From assembly GCA_947625615.1 (NCBI GenBank), contig CANQPB010000007.1:16881-80880 (forward strand): DNA of 64,000 nt, written 5' to 3'. The translations under genes and the position numbers were made by a program. This document shows positions 27,438 to 35,183 of this stretch, piece by piece. A model generated the notes under the pieces. The model worked only from the letters and a program-made list of their open reading frames with translations. It made no database searches and had not been told where the DNA came from. Each line of letters starts with the position of its first letter. Position 1 is the stretch's first letter. The stretch is from an uncultured Clostridia bacterium (GTDB taxonomy: Bacteria; Bacillota; Clostridia; Oscillospirales; Ruminococcaceae).

Positions 27438-28349
27438 TCACAGCGCCGCGCCGATAATGTCCGAGAGCTTTTCAACGCGGTATTTTTCCATCGCCCTCGG
27501 CAGATCTGCGATAATGTCCCGGCAGGCGTAGGGGTCTACAAGATTCTGCGCGCCCACCTCAACGGCCGTTGCCCCCGCGAACATCATCTCCAAAACGTCC
27601 TCCGCCTTGGATACGCCGCCCATGCCGACTACCGGTATCTTAACGGCTTTTGCGCACTGATATACCATTCTCAGCGCCACCGGGAAAATTGCCGGCCCCG
27701 AAAGCCCGCCGGTGGTGTTTTTTAATAAAGGCTTTCTTGTTTTAAGATCTATTCTCATTCCCATAAGGGTGTTTATCAGGCTGACCCCGTCGGCACCCTC
27801 GGCTTCGCAGGCCTTTGCGATCTCAACTATATCGGTGACGTTCGGCGAAAGCTTTACTATAACAGGCTTTCTGACCGCTCTTTTCACGGCTTTAGTCACC
27901 TCGGCGGCCGATTTAGCGCTCGTGCCGAAGCTCATTCCGCCGCCGTGCACGTTCGGGCAGCTAATATTCACCTCGAGCCAGCCTATGTCCTCGCATTCGT
28001 CGAGCTTTGAACAGGTGTAAACGTAGTCGTCAAGGGAGAACCCGCTTATGTTCGCCATCACCTTTTTGTGAAACACCTTTCTCATCTTCGGCAGCTCTTC
28101 CGAGATCACCTTTTCAACCCCCGGGTTTTGCAGCCCGACAGCGTTAAGCATTCCCGAGGCCGTCTCGGCGATCCTCGGCGTGGGGTTTCCGAATCTCGGC
28201 TCGCGGGTGGTGCCTTTAAAAGAAAACGTGCCCAGAATGTTTATATCGTATAGCTCGCCGAATTCATATCCGTAGCCGAAGGTGCCGCTTGCCGGTATCA
28301 CCGGGTTGTCAAGCGTTATCCCGCAGAGCGAAACTCTGGTGTCTACCAT
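27438..28349 (-). CDS. pyrD: dihydroorotate dehydrogenase B, catalytic subunit
   Basis: 303 residues, class 1B FMN protein. The catalytic base Cys is in 'VNISCPNVHGGG', and 'KLSPNVTDIVEIAKA', 'NTTGGLSGPAIFPVALR' and 'GMGGVSKAEDVLEM' form the FMN site. Class 1B needs PyrK to pass electrons to NAD, and pyrK follows with a seven-base overlap. This fits an anaerobe, since no quinone is needed. Confidence 0.94.
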   Translation of the reverse strand: MVDTRVSLCGITLDNPVIPASGTFGYGYEFGELYDINILGTFSFKGTTREPRFGNPTPRIAETASGMLNAVGLQNPGVEKVISEELPKMRKVFHKKVMANISGFSLDDYVYTCSKLDECEDIGWLEVNISCPNVHGGGMSFGTSAKSAAEVTKAVKRAVRKPVIVKLSPNVTDIVEIAKACEAEGADGVSLINTLMGMRIDLKTRKPLLKNTTGGLSGPAIFPVALRMVYQCAKAVKIPVVGMGGVSKAEDVLEMMFAGATAVEVGAQNLVDPYACRDIIADLPRAMEKYRVEKLSDIIGAAL

Positions 28350-29068
28350 TTTATCTCCTCCTTTTTAAGAACCGGGCCGTCCCGGCAGATCCTCTTATAG
28401 CCGGTGAGGGTCTCGCAGCTGCAGCCCATGCACGCCCCGAAGCCGCAGCCCATTCGCTCCTCAAAGCTGAGCTGCCCCGAGGCGACTGTGCTTTTGCAGA
28501 CCGCTTTTAGCATCGGCTCCGGCCCGCAGCAGTAAAAGTAGGAATATTTTTCCGGCAGGGCGTCGGTGACGAATCCCTTTGTCCCGTATGATCCGTCGGC
28601 GGTGGTCACCCTGACGTCGCAGCCGATCTTTTTGAATTTATCCTCGTAAAAGATCTCTCCCGCGGTGTTGAATCCGAGAATTGCGGTCACTCTGCTGCCT
28701 CTTTTTATAAGCTCCTTTGCCAGAAGATACAGCGGCGGCACACCCACCCCTCCGCCGAGCAGCAGGGGAGTATCCCCCGACGGCTCAAGGTCGTATCCGT
28801 TTCCGAGGCCGGTCAAAAGGTCGAGCTTTCCGCCGGCCATCTTCGACATTTTTTCGGTGCCCTGCCCGACTACCTTATATATAAGGGTGAGCCTTCCGCC
28901 CGAAACGTCGCAGACGGATATCGGCCGCCTGAGAAAAAGCCCGTCGAGCTTTATGTTTACAAACTGCCCCGGCCGGGTGATATCCGTACAGTCGCCTAAA
29001 AGTGTCATCTCAAAGACGTTTTCGGTGAGCGGCACGTTCGTCATAATTTCAAATATCGACTGTTTCAT
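28343..29068 (-). CDS. pyrK: dihydroorotate dehydrogenase B, electron transfer subunit
   Basis: 241 residues, ferredoxin-NADP reductase-like, binding FAD and a [2Fe-2S] cluster. The FAD motif is 'LFLRRPISVCDV', the NAD site has 'GGGVGVPPLYLLAKEL', and the cluster cysteines are in 'ERMGCGFGACMGCSCET' plus 'RICRDGPV'. It links PyrD to NAD. Overlaps pyrD by seven bases and pyrC by four. Confidence 0.95.
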   Translation of the reverse strand: MKQSIFEIMTNVPLTENVFEMTLLGDCTDITRPGQFVNIKLDGLFLRRPISVCDVSGGRLTLIYKVVGQGTEKMSKMAGGKLDLLTGLGNGYDLEPSGDTPLLLGGGVGVPPLYLLAKELIKRGSRVTAILGFNTAGEIFYEDKFKKIGCDVRVTTADGSYGTKGFVTDALPEKYSYFYCCGPEPMLKAVCKSTVASGQLSFEERMGCGFGACMGCSCETLTGYKRICRDGPVLKKEEIKW

Positions 29069-30276
29069 CTTCTCTCCCTTTCTTTGCGTTCTTTATTTTC
29101 ATATGCGACCCTTCCGCCTAAAACCGTCAGGCAGTTTACGCCGTAAAGGCTCATTCTCTCAAAGGGCGTCGCGCGCCCCTTGCTCAAAAATTCTGAGGGG
29201 TCTGCGGTGAACCTCTCGCCGAGCTTCCATACCGAAAACCCGTTTTCTTCCGGCAGGCCGAACCTCCTGCGCGGGTTATACGCCATAAGCTCCAGCAGCT
29301 TTTCAAGGCTGATAATTCCCTCCCGCACAAAGCGGGTGTACATCACCGAAAATGCCGTTTCAAGCCCGACTATCCCGAAAGCGCTCTTTTCAAGCCCCCT
29401 CGATTTTTCCTCCGCGGAATGCGGCGCGTGGTCGGTGGCTATCATATCTACCGTCCCGTCGAGGAGCCCCTCTATAAGCGCCTCGCGGTCTCGCTTCGAG
29501 CGCAGCGGGGGATTCATCTTAAAGCGCCCGTCCTCAATAAGGTCGCCGTCGTCGAGCACAAGGTAGTGCGGCCCCGTCTCGCAGGTGACGTCGACGCCCT
29601 CAGCCTTTGCCCTTCTTATAAGCTCCACGCTCTCGGCGGTGGATATGTGGCAGACGTGATAGGCGCAGCCCGTCTTTTTCGCGAGCTTAAGATCCCGCTC
29701 TATCTGCCTCCATTCGCTCTCCGAGGATATCCCCGCGTGGCCGTGGGCCTTGGCGTATTCGCCGTCGTGGATATATCCGCCGCGGAGCAGCGAATTTACT
29801 TCGCAGTGCGCGGCTATTATCTTCCCGAGGCGCTTTGCCTCCGTCATGGCGGCCTCCATCATCTCGTCCCGCTGAACGCCCTTTCCGTCGTCCGAAAAGG
29901 CTATGACGCTTTTATGCATGCCTTTCATATCCGAGAGCTGCTCGCCCTTTTCGCCGACTGTTATCGCTCCGTACGGGTGGACGTTTATTACCGCGTCGCG
30001 GTTTATAATGTCGAGCTGGACTTTCAGGTTTTCGCAGGAATCGGGCACCGGGTTTAAATTCGGCATGGTGCAGACGTCCGTATATCCGCCCCTTGCCGCC
30101 GACATCGAGCCGGTCTTTATCGTCTCCTTATAAGAAAATCCCGGCTCGCGAAAATGCACATGCACGTCGCAAAAGCCGGGTAAAACGGTGTATTCTTCGG
30201 GGTCGGCGCAAAAGCCGCGGACGCCGAGCGTTCCGGGAATTTCGGGATATTTTACTTTTGTCGCAAATTTCAGCAT
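29065..30276 (-). CDS. pyrC: dihydroorotase
   Basis: 403 residues, amidohydrolase with the metal site 'FCDVHVHFREPGFSYKE' and 'ATDHAPHSAEEKS'. It closes carbamoyl aspartate to dihydroorotate. The track start at 30309 lies in the leader; the ATG at 30276 has AGGAAAGGA just upstream. It is the first gene of the pyr operon and follows a PyrR-type attenuator leader. Confidence 0.94.
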   Translation of the reverse strand: MLKFATKVKYPEIPGTLGVRGFCADPEEYTVLPGFCDVHVHFREPGFSYKETIKTGSMSAARGGYTDVCTMPNLNPVPDSCENLKVQLDIINRDAVINVHPYGAITVGEKGEQLSDMKGMHKSVIAFSDDGKGVQRDEMMEAAMTEAKRLGKIIAAHCEVNSLLRGGYIHDGEYAKAHGHAGISSESEWRQIERDLKLAKKTGCAYHVCHISTAESVELIRRAKAEGVDVTCETGPHYLVLDDGDLIEDGRFKMNPPLRSKRDREALIEGLLDGTVDMIATDHAPHSAEEKSRGLEKSAFGIVGLETAFSVMYTRFVREGIISLEKLLELMAYNPRRRFGLPEENGFSVWKLGERFTADPSEFLSKGRATPFERMSLYGVNCLTVLGGRVAYENKERKERERR

Positions 30277-30290
30277 AGCTTGTCCTTTCC

Positions 30291-30321
30291 TAAAAAATCC
30301 TGCCGACAAAAACGCAGCAGG
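30291..30321 (-). terminator. pyr leader attenuator terminator
   Basis: On the minus strand a 7-bp stem (CCTGCTG/CGGCAGG) with a 9-base loop is followed by a run of T. It lies between the promoter and pyrC, so it is a conditional terminator rather than an end-of-gene one. Confidence 0.75.
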
Positions 30322-30365
30322 ACAGTAAAGACCGGCAGGGGAGCCCCTGCGGAAAATATAAGCTT

Positions 30366-30380
30366 TTCGACCTCTCTGTG
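30366..30380 (-). promoter_or_regulatory. PyrR-binding loop in pyr leader
   Basis: The leader RNA reads CACAGAGAGGUCG here, which matches the core of the PyrR recognition sequence (UCCAGAGAGGYU) of Bacillus pyr leaders. It lies upstream of the terminator hairpin, as expected for the anti-antiterminator. pyrR itself is not in the window. Confidence 0.7.
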
Positions 30381-30417
30381 CCGCAATTAAAGTTTCATTC
30401 TCATCTGAGCCGAGATG

Positions 30418-30446
30418 ATTATATCACAGTTGCCCCGCCATGTCAA
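30418..30446 (-). promoter_or_regulatory. consensus sigma-A promoter of the pyr operon
   Basis: TTGACA and TATAAT, both perfect, with a 17-base spacer on the minus strand. The transcript would have a leader of about 135 bases before pyrC. Confidence 0.85.
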
Positions 30447-30490
30447 GCATAAGTTGTCTCCGTTTGGGCAGTTTTTTGCCCTCAAAAGGA

Positions 30491-30616
30491 GTGTCCATTC
30501 CGCACGCATTATCAGAAATATTTAGATGCGTCGCCACAGGCGACACCTTGAAATTCTGATATCTGATTTCTAACTTCTATCTTCTATCTTCTTGATGTGG
30601 CCATCAGGCCACATCA
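30491..30616 (+). repeat. two-hairpin interspersed repeat, copy 1
   Basis: About 125 bp with hairpins GTCGCC-ACA-GGCGAC and TGATGTGGCC-ATCA-GGCCACATCA, joined by a pyrimidine-rich TTCTATC-type tract. A diverged inverted copy lies at 42985, and the first 35 bases recur at 39605. It fills most of the gap between the divergent pyr and DMT promoters; nothing else is seen there. Confidence 0.75.
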
Positions 30617-30633
30617 GCCCTCAAAATTAACTG

Positions 30634-30662
30634 TTGACATTTCTGTCTTAATCTGTTATACT
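30634..30662 (+). promoter_or_regulatory. sigma-A promoter of the DMT transporter gene
   Basis: TTGACA and TATACT with a 17-base spacer, about 30 bases upstream of the start codon; TTGGAGGG serves as RBS. Confidence 0.8.
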
Positions 30663-30694
30663 TTCGCTCGGATTATTTTTTTGGAGGGTTAATT

Positions 30695-31627
30695 ATGTGG
30701 TTTTTATTCACAGTCCTTACCACCTGCCTATGGGGCCTTGCGGATCTCTTCTATAAAAAGGGCGCCCGCGGTGGTGCGGAAAAATACAGTCATCTTCTCA
30801 CGGGAATAACCGTCGGCCTCGTAATGGGCGCGCAGGCGATCTTTTCCCTCATCTTCGCCGACGTCGGCTACAACCCGATAAACATTCTCGTCTATCTTCC
30901 CGTTTCGCTGTTCTATATTCTTTCGATGGTGGTCGGCTATCTCGGCCTGAAATACCTCGAGCTCTCGATAAGCTCGCCTGTCGAAAACAGCTCCGGCGCC
31001 ATTGTCTGCATTCTCTGCCTCATCTTCCTCGGCGAGAGTCTCGATCTTCTCTCCGCCGGCGCGGTGATTATAATCACCTTCGGAATCATTCTTTTAGGCT
31101 GGTCTGAGCGCGTAAAGTCCTCCGACATCTCCCCTTCGGACAAAAAATATTCAAAGGGCGCCTTCGCCCTCATCTTCCCGCTCATCTACTGCGTCCTCGA
31201 CGCCATGGGCACCTTCTTCGACGCCTTCTACCTCGACGACATCGCCACCACCCCCCTCGTCGACGTCACCGAAGACAACTTCGAGACGGTCGCGAACATC
31301 TCCTACGAGCTGACATTTCTCATCGCCGCCGTCGTTATGCTCATCTACATACTCGTCGTCAAGCGTGAAAAAATCGAGATCCCGAAGCAGGGGGACAAGC
31401 TTGTCGCCGCCGTCTTCGAAACAGCCGGTCAGTACTTCTACGTCTTCGCGATGTCCGGCCGCGCCGTCATCGCCGCCCCGATGATAGCCTCCTACTGCGT
31501 GGTCTCGGCTCTGCTGGCCGCAATATTCCTCCGCGAAAAGCTCAAGCCGCTGCAGTACGCCGCGGTCGTCTGCGTTATCGCCGGAATAGTCATGCTCGGC
31601 GTTGCCGAGGGTCTTGCCGAGGCCTGA
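30695..31627 (+). CDS. EamA/DMT-family transporter
   Basis: 310 residues with ten hydrophobic segments, the usual two EamA repeats (about 1-140 and 155-305). The N terminus 'TTCLWGLADLFYKKGA' and the C-terminal 'ASYCVVSALLAAIFLREKLKPLQYAAVVCVIAGI' (family end block, partly quoted) are typical of drug/metabolite exporters. An acidic loop of about 40 residues (around 175-210) between the repeats is longer than usual. Substrate unknown. It is a single-gene unit with its own promoter and terminator. Confidence 0.82.
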   Translation: MWFLFTVLTTCLWGLADLFYKKGARGGAEKYSHLLTGITVGLVMGAQAIFSLIFADVGYNPINILVYLPVSLFYILSMVVGYLGLKYLELSISSPVENSSGAIVCILCLIFLGESLDLLSAGAVIIITFGIILLGWSERVKSSDISPSDKKYSKGAFALIFPLIYCVLDAMGTFFDAFYLDDIATTPLVDVTEDNFETVANISYELTFLIAAVVMLIYILVVKREKIEIPKQGDKLVAAVFETAGQYFYVFAMSGRAVIAAPMIASYCVVSALLAAIFLREKLKPLQYAAVVCVIAGIVMLGVAEGLAEA

Positions 31628-31656
31628 ACGCCGCCCCACCTTTATACTGTCAATCG

Positions 31657-31682
31657 CCGCCGGTCAGCCCGGCGGTTTTTGT
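31657..31682 (+). terminator. terminator of the DMT transporter gene
   Basis: A 7-bp GC-rich stem (CCGCCGG/CCGGCGG) with a 5-base loop is followed by TTTTT. Confidence 0.85.
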
Positions 31683-31696
31683 ATGCCAAAAAAGTC

Positions 31697-31718
31697 TGTA
31701 AAGCATATCGCCTTAACA
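31697..31718. promoter_or_regulatory. 22-bp dyad TGTAAAG-N8-CTTAACA, copy 3
   Basis: Same geometry as the his copies with one mismatch in the right arm. A more degenerate copy (left arm perfect, right arm CTTTCTG) follows at 31752-31773. Both are upstream of the nrdG promoter. Confidence 0.4.
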
Positions 31719-31825
31719 GATATCACATGTAAAAATCTTCAAAAATCATAATGTAAAGCTCCTTTACTTTCTGCAAGTATTATGCCTTTACAAAACACCA
31801 GGTTTTGAGAAAAATTTTGCATCAA

Positions 31826-31841
31826 CCACAATATTTTGTGG
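31826..31841. promoter_or_regulatory. NrdR box upstream of nrdG
   Basis: CCACAATATTTTGTGG is a near-palindrome that fits the NrdR consensus ACACWATATATWGTGT. It ends nine bases before the -35 box. Only one clear box is seen; NrdR usually binds tandem boxes. Confidence 0.7.
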
Positions 31842-31850
31842 TCAGACCCC

Positions 31851-31879
31851 TTGACAACTCCGAAATGCGGTGCTATAAT
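31851..31879 (+). promoter_or_regulatory. consensus sigma-A promoter of nrdG
   Basis: TTGACA and TATAAT, both perfect, with a 17-base spacer. Confidence 0.85.
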
Positions 31880-31921
31880 CAATCTCGCAGTCATGCAAAT
31901 TCCGGCAAGGGAGGGAATGTT

Positions 31922-32623
31922 CTGGAAATACACGGATTTCAGAAAATGACGCTTTTAGACTACCCCGGAAAGGTTGCTGCCACGCTTTTCACGGCCGGCT
32001 GCAATCTGCGATGCCCGTTTTGCCACAACGCTTCGCTGGTGACGAGAATAAATCTTGCCGATCAGCTTGATAAGGAGGATATCCTCGCATATCTTAAAAA
32101 GCGCAGCGGCATTCTTGACGGCGTGTGCATCACCGGCGGCGAGCCGCTTCTGTCCGACGGCGTCTTCGATCTGATAAAGAGAATACGGGATCTCGGCTAC
32201 CTTATCAAGCTCGACACCAACGGCACATTTCCCGAGCGCCTAAAGCGCGCGGTCATGGGCAGGCTTGTGGACACAGTGGCCATGGACATCAAAAATTCTA
32301 AGGAGCGCTACGCTGAGACTGTCGGCATAAAGGATTTTGACATCTCGCCTATAGAGGAGAGCGTCGCGTTTTTAAAGTCGGGCGCCGTCGATTTCGAATT
32401 TCGCACCACCGTCTGCCCCGAGCTGCACACCGAGGCCGACATGGAATCCATCGGCCGCTGGCTCGAGGGTTCGCCGAGGTATTATCTTCAGTGTTTTAAG
32501 GATTCGGGCGACCTTATAGGCGGCCCGGCGGAGGGCTTTACCGAGCCTTCACAGCAGTTTATGGAAACCCTACAAAAAATCGCGGCAAAATATATTGAAA
32601 ACGTAGAATTGCGGGGAATATAA
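31922..32623 (+). CDS. nrdG: anaerobic ribonucleotide reductase activating protein (radical SAM)
   Basis: 233 residues. It uses SAM and a 4Fe-4S cluster to make the glycyl radical on NrdD. The cluster motif is CX3CX2C in 'CNLRCPFCHN', with 'VCITGGEPLLSDG' as the SAM-binding GGE. The track start at 31805 lies upstream of the promoter and cannot be right. The family N terminus 'EIHGFQKMTLLDYPGK' begins just after a CTG at 31922, six bases behind AAGGGAGGG, so CTG is the likely start codon. The next ATG (MTLLDYPG) would cut off the first strand. nrdD follows with its own promoter. Confidence 0.9.
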   Translation: MEIHGFQKMTLLDYPGKVAATLFTAGCNLRCPFCHNASLVTRINLADQLDKEDILAYLKKRSGILDGVCITGGEPLLSDGVFDLIKRIRDLGYLIKLDTNGTFPERLKRAVMGRLVDTVAMDIKNSKERYAETVGIKDFDISPIEESVAFLKSGAVDFEFRTTVCPELHTEADMESIGRWLEGSPRYYLQCFKDSGDLIGGPAEGFTEPSQQFMETLQKIAAKYIENVELRGI

Positions 32624-32631
32624 CAGTCAAA

Positions 32632-32647
32632 ACACAATATATTGTAT
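32632..32647. promoter_or_regulatory. NrdR box upstream of nrdD
   Basis: ACACAATATATTGTAT closely fits the NrdR consensus and ends eight bases before the -35 box, nearly the same placement as in front of nrdG. Confidence 0.78.
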
Positions 32648-32655
32648 TTTACCCC

Positions 32656-32684
32656 TTGACAACCGTCAAGATATGCGGTATATT
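32656..32684 (+). promoter_or_regulatory. sigma-A promoter of nrdD
   Basis: TTGACA and TATATT with a 17-base spacer, giving a leader of about 95 bases before nrdD. Confidence 0.82.
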
Positions 32685-32784
32685 AGTTGACAGCCGCTTT
32701 CTCGGCAAATCAATTATTTTGTATTTTTACGGGCGCGGGCAGACGTCCCGGCCCTTTAAAAGCTAAAGCAAAGGAGACCTCAAA

Positions 32785-35151
32785 ATGTATCAGGTAATCA
32801 AAAGAGACGGGAAAATTGTAGACTTCGACATTTCGAAAATTTCACATGCGATTGTTCTTGCATTCGACGCGTGCGACAAGCAGTACAACCAGGACGTCAT
32901 CGACTTTCTGGCTCTCAAAGTCACCGCCGACTTCGAGCCGAAGATAAAGGACGGCAGAATAGCCGTCGAGGACATTCAGGACAGCGTTGAAAGCGTTCTC
33001 ATAAAGGGCGGTTACGACACCGTCGCCAAGGCGTATATCCTTTACCGCAAGCAGCGCGAAAAAGTCCGCAATCTCAATCAGACCGCCGTCAACTACAAGG
33101 AAGTCGTCGACAACTACCTCAAGATAAACGACTGGCGCGTCAAGGAGAACTCCACCGTCACCTATTCTGTCGGCGGACTTATCCTCTCCAATTCCGGCGC
33201 AATCACCGCCAACTACTGGCTCTCCGAGATCTACGATCAGGAGATCGCCGACGCCCACCGCAACTGCGATATCCACCTTCACGATCTTTCCATGCTCACC
33301 GGCTACTGCGCCGGCTGGAGCCTCAAGCAGCTCATAAAAGAGGGCCTCGGCGGCATCAACGGCAAGATAACCTCCAGCCCCGCGAGCCATCTTTCCACCC
33401 TCTGCAACCAGATGGTCAATTTCCTCGGCATCATGCAGAACGAGTGGGCGGGCGCACAGGCTTTCTCCAGCTTCGATACCTACCTCGCCCCCTTCGTCAA
33501 GGTCGATAACCTCTCTTACAAAGAGGTCAAGCAGTGCATTCAGAGCTTTGTCTACGGCGTGAACACCCCCTCCCGCTGGGGCACGCAGGCTCCCTTCTCT
33601 AACATCACCCTCGACTGGACGGTTCCCAACGATCTCGCCGAGCTGCCCTGCATAGTCGGCGGCAAGGAGATGGACTTCTGCTACAAGGACTGCAAGAAGG
33701 AAATGGATATGGTGAACAAGGCGTTCATCGAGATAATGATAGAGGGCGACGCCAACGGCCGCGGCTTCCAGTATCCCATACCCACCTATTCCATCACAAA
33801 AGATTTCGACTGGTCTGAGACCGAGAACAACAGGCTTCTCTTCGAGATGACCGCGAAATACGGCACCCCCTATTTCTCCAACTACATCAATTCCGACATG
33901 GAACCCTCCGACGTCAGAAGCATGTGCTGCCGCTTAAGGCTCGATCTCAGGGAGCTCCGCAAGAAATCCGGCGGCTTCTTCGGCTCGGGCGAATCGACCG
34001 GCTCCGTCGGCGTCGTCACCATAAACATGCCGAAGATCGCCTATCTTTCCAAGGACGAAAAGGAATTCTACGAGCGCCTTGACAGGCTTATGGATCTTTC
34101 CGCCCGCTCTCTCAAGATAAAGAGAACGGTCATCACAAAGCTTATGGACGCCGGGCTTTACCCTTACACCAAGCGCTATCTCGGCACCCTTGACAACCAC
34201 TTCTCCACTATCGGTCTTGTCGGCATGAACGAGGCCTGCCTGAATGCAAAGTGGCTCGGCTGCGATCTTGTAGACGAGCGCGCCCAAAAATTCACTCAGG
34301 ACGTTTTGAACCACATGCGCGAGCGCCTCTCCGACTATCAGGAGCAGTACGGCGATCTCTACAATCTTGAGGCCACCCCCGCCGAATCCACCGCCTACCG
34401 CCTCGCCAAGCATGATAAGGAGAAATATCCCGACATAATCACCGCCTCCGACGGCACGCCTTACTACACCAATTCCTCTCATCTTCCCGTCGGATACACC
34501 GACGACATCTTCTCCGCCCTCGACATTCAGGACGACCTGCAGACCCTTTACACCTCCGGCACCGTCTTCCACGCGTTCCTCGGCGAGAAGCTCCCCGATT
34601 GGAAGTCCGCGGCAAATCTTGTCCGCAAGATCGCCGAAAACTACAGACTGCCCTATTACACCCTTTCTCCGACCTATTCGGTCTGCCGCAACCACGGCTA
34701 CCTCGCCGGCGAGCAGCACGTCTGCCCGCACTGCGGCGAAGCCACCGAGACCTACAGCCGCATCACCGGCTACTACCGCCCCGTCCAGGCCTGGAACGAT
34801 GGCAAGGCCCAGGAATTCAAGGAGCGCAAGACCTATAACATCGCCGGCTCCGTTCTTCGCAGAAACGGCGTGGAGTCGAGAGTAGAGGTCACCGGCACCA
34901 ACGGCGGCGCGCAGATGGCCGACGGAGCATATTTGTTCACCACCGCCACCTGCCCCAACTGCAAGGTCATAAAGGGCATACTCGACAGGCAGGGCTATAA
35001 GTATGAAACGCTTTTGGCTAACGAAAACCGCGAACTCTGCGAGGCGTTCGACATTCGCCAGGCGCCCACGCTTGTCGTCGTCAAGGGCGGCGAGTTTGAA
35101 AAGTTTGCCGGCGTCTCGGACATCAAGAAGCACGCGACGGTCAGCGCCTGA
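32785..35151 (+). CDS. nrdD: anaerobic ribonucleoside-triphosphate reductase with fused thioredoxin-like domain
   Basis: 788 residues. It reduces NTPs to dNTPs by glycyl-radical chemistry. Order: ATP-cone (about 1-95, 'YQVIKRDGKIVDFD'), catalytic barrel with the active-site cysteine region 'RSMCCRLRLDLREL', zinc site 'VCRNHG...HVCPHCGE', glycyl radical loop 'SRITGYYRP' (about residue 660), then 'NGGAQMADG' and an extra C-terminal domain of about 75 residues with a CPNC redox motif (about 723-726) and 'IRQAPTLVVVKGGEFEKF', a thioredoxin/glutaredoxin-like fold. The fusion suggests a disulfide electron donor instead of formate. trxB follows 32 bases downstream. An NrdR box precedes the promoter. 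Confidence 0.93.
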   Translation: MYQVIKRDGKIVDFDISKISHAIVLAFDACDKQYNQDVIDFLALKVTADFEPKIKDGRIAVEDIQDSVESVLIKGGYDTVAKAYILYRKQREKVRNLNQTAVNYKEVVDNYLKINDWRVKENSTVTYSVGGLILSNSGAITANYWLSEIYDQEIADAHRNCDIHLHDLSMLTGYCAGWSLKQLIKEGLGGINGKITSSPASHLSTLCNQMVNFLGIMQNEWAGAQAFSSFDTYLAPFVKVDNLSYKEVKQCIQSFVYGVNTPSRWGTQAPFSNITLDWTVPNDLAELPCIVGGKEMDFCYKDCKKEMDMVNKAFIEIMIEGDANGRGFQYPIPTYSITKDFDWSETENNRLLFEMTAKYGTPYFSNYINSDMEPSDVRSMCCRLRLDLRELRKKSGGFFGSGESTGSVGVVTINMPKIAYLSKDEKEFYERLDRLMDLSARSLKIKRTVITKLMDAGLYPYTKRYLGTLDNHFSTIGLVGMNEACLNAKWLGCDLVDERAQKFTQDVLNHMRERLSDYQEQYGDLYNLEATPAESTAYRLAKHDKEKYPDIITASDGTPYYTNSSHLPVGYTDDIFSALDIQDDLQTLYTSGTVFHAFLGEKLPDWKSAANLVRKIAENYRLPYYTLSPTYSVCRNHGYLAGEQHVCPHCGEATETYSRITGYYRPVQAWNDGKAQEFKERKTYNIAGSVLRRNGVESRVEVTGTNGGAQMADGAYLFTTATCPNCKVIKGILDRQGYKYETLLANENRELCEAFDIRQAPTLVVVKGGEFEKFAGVSDIKKHATVSA

Positions 35152-35183
35152 GCGGCCCTAAAAACCAACTTTAAGGTGTGTCA

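Noticed and set aside
31786-31810. CAAAACACCAGGTTTTG inverted repeat upstream of nrdG as a second NrdR box
   Set aside because: It does not match the NrdR consensus and its spacing to the clear box is off the usual 31-33 bp.
33934-35133. 399-residue minus-strand ORF opposite nrdD
   Set aside because: Glycine/valine-rich shadow of a strongly coding plus-strand gene. High GC at third positions creates such frames; no RBS or family motif.
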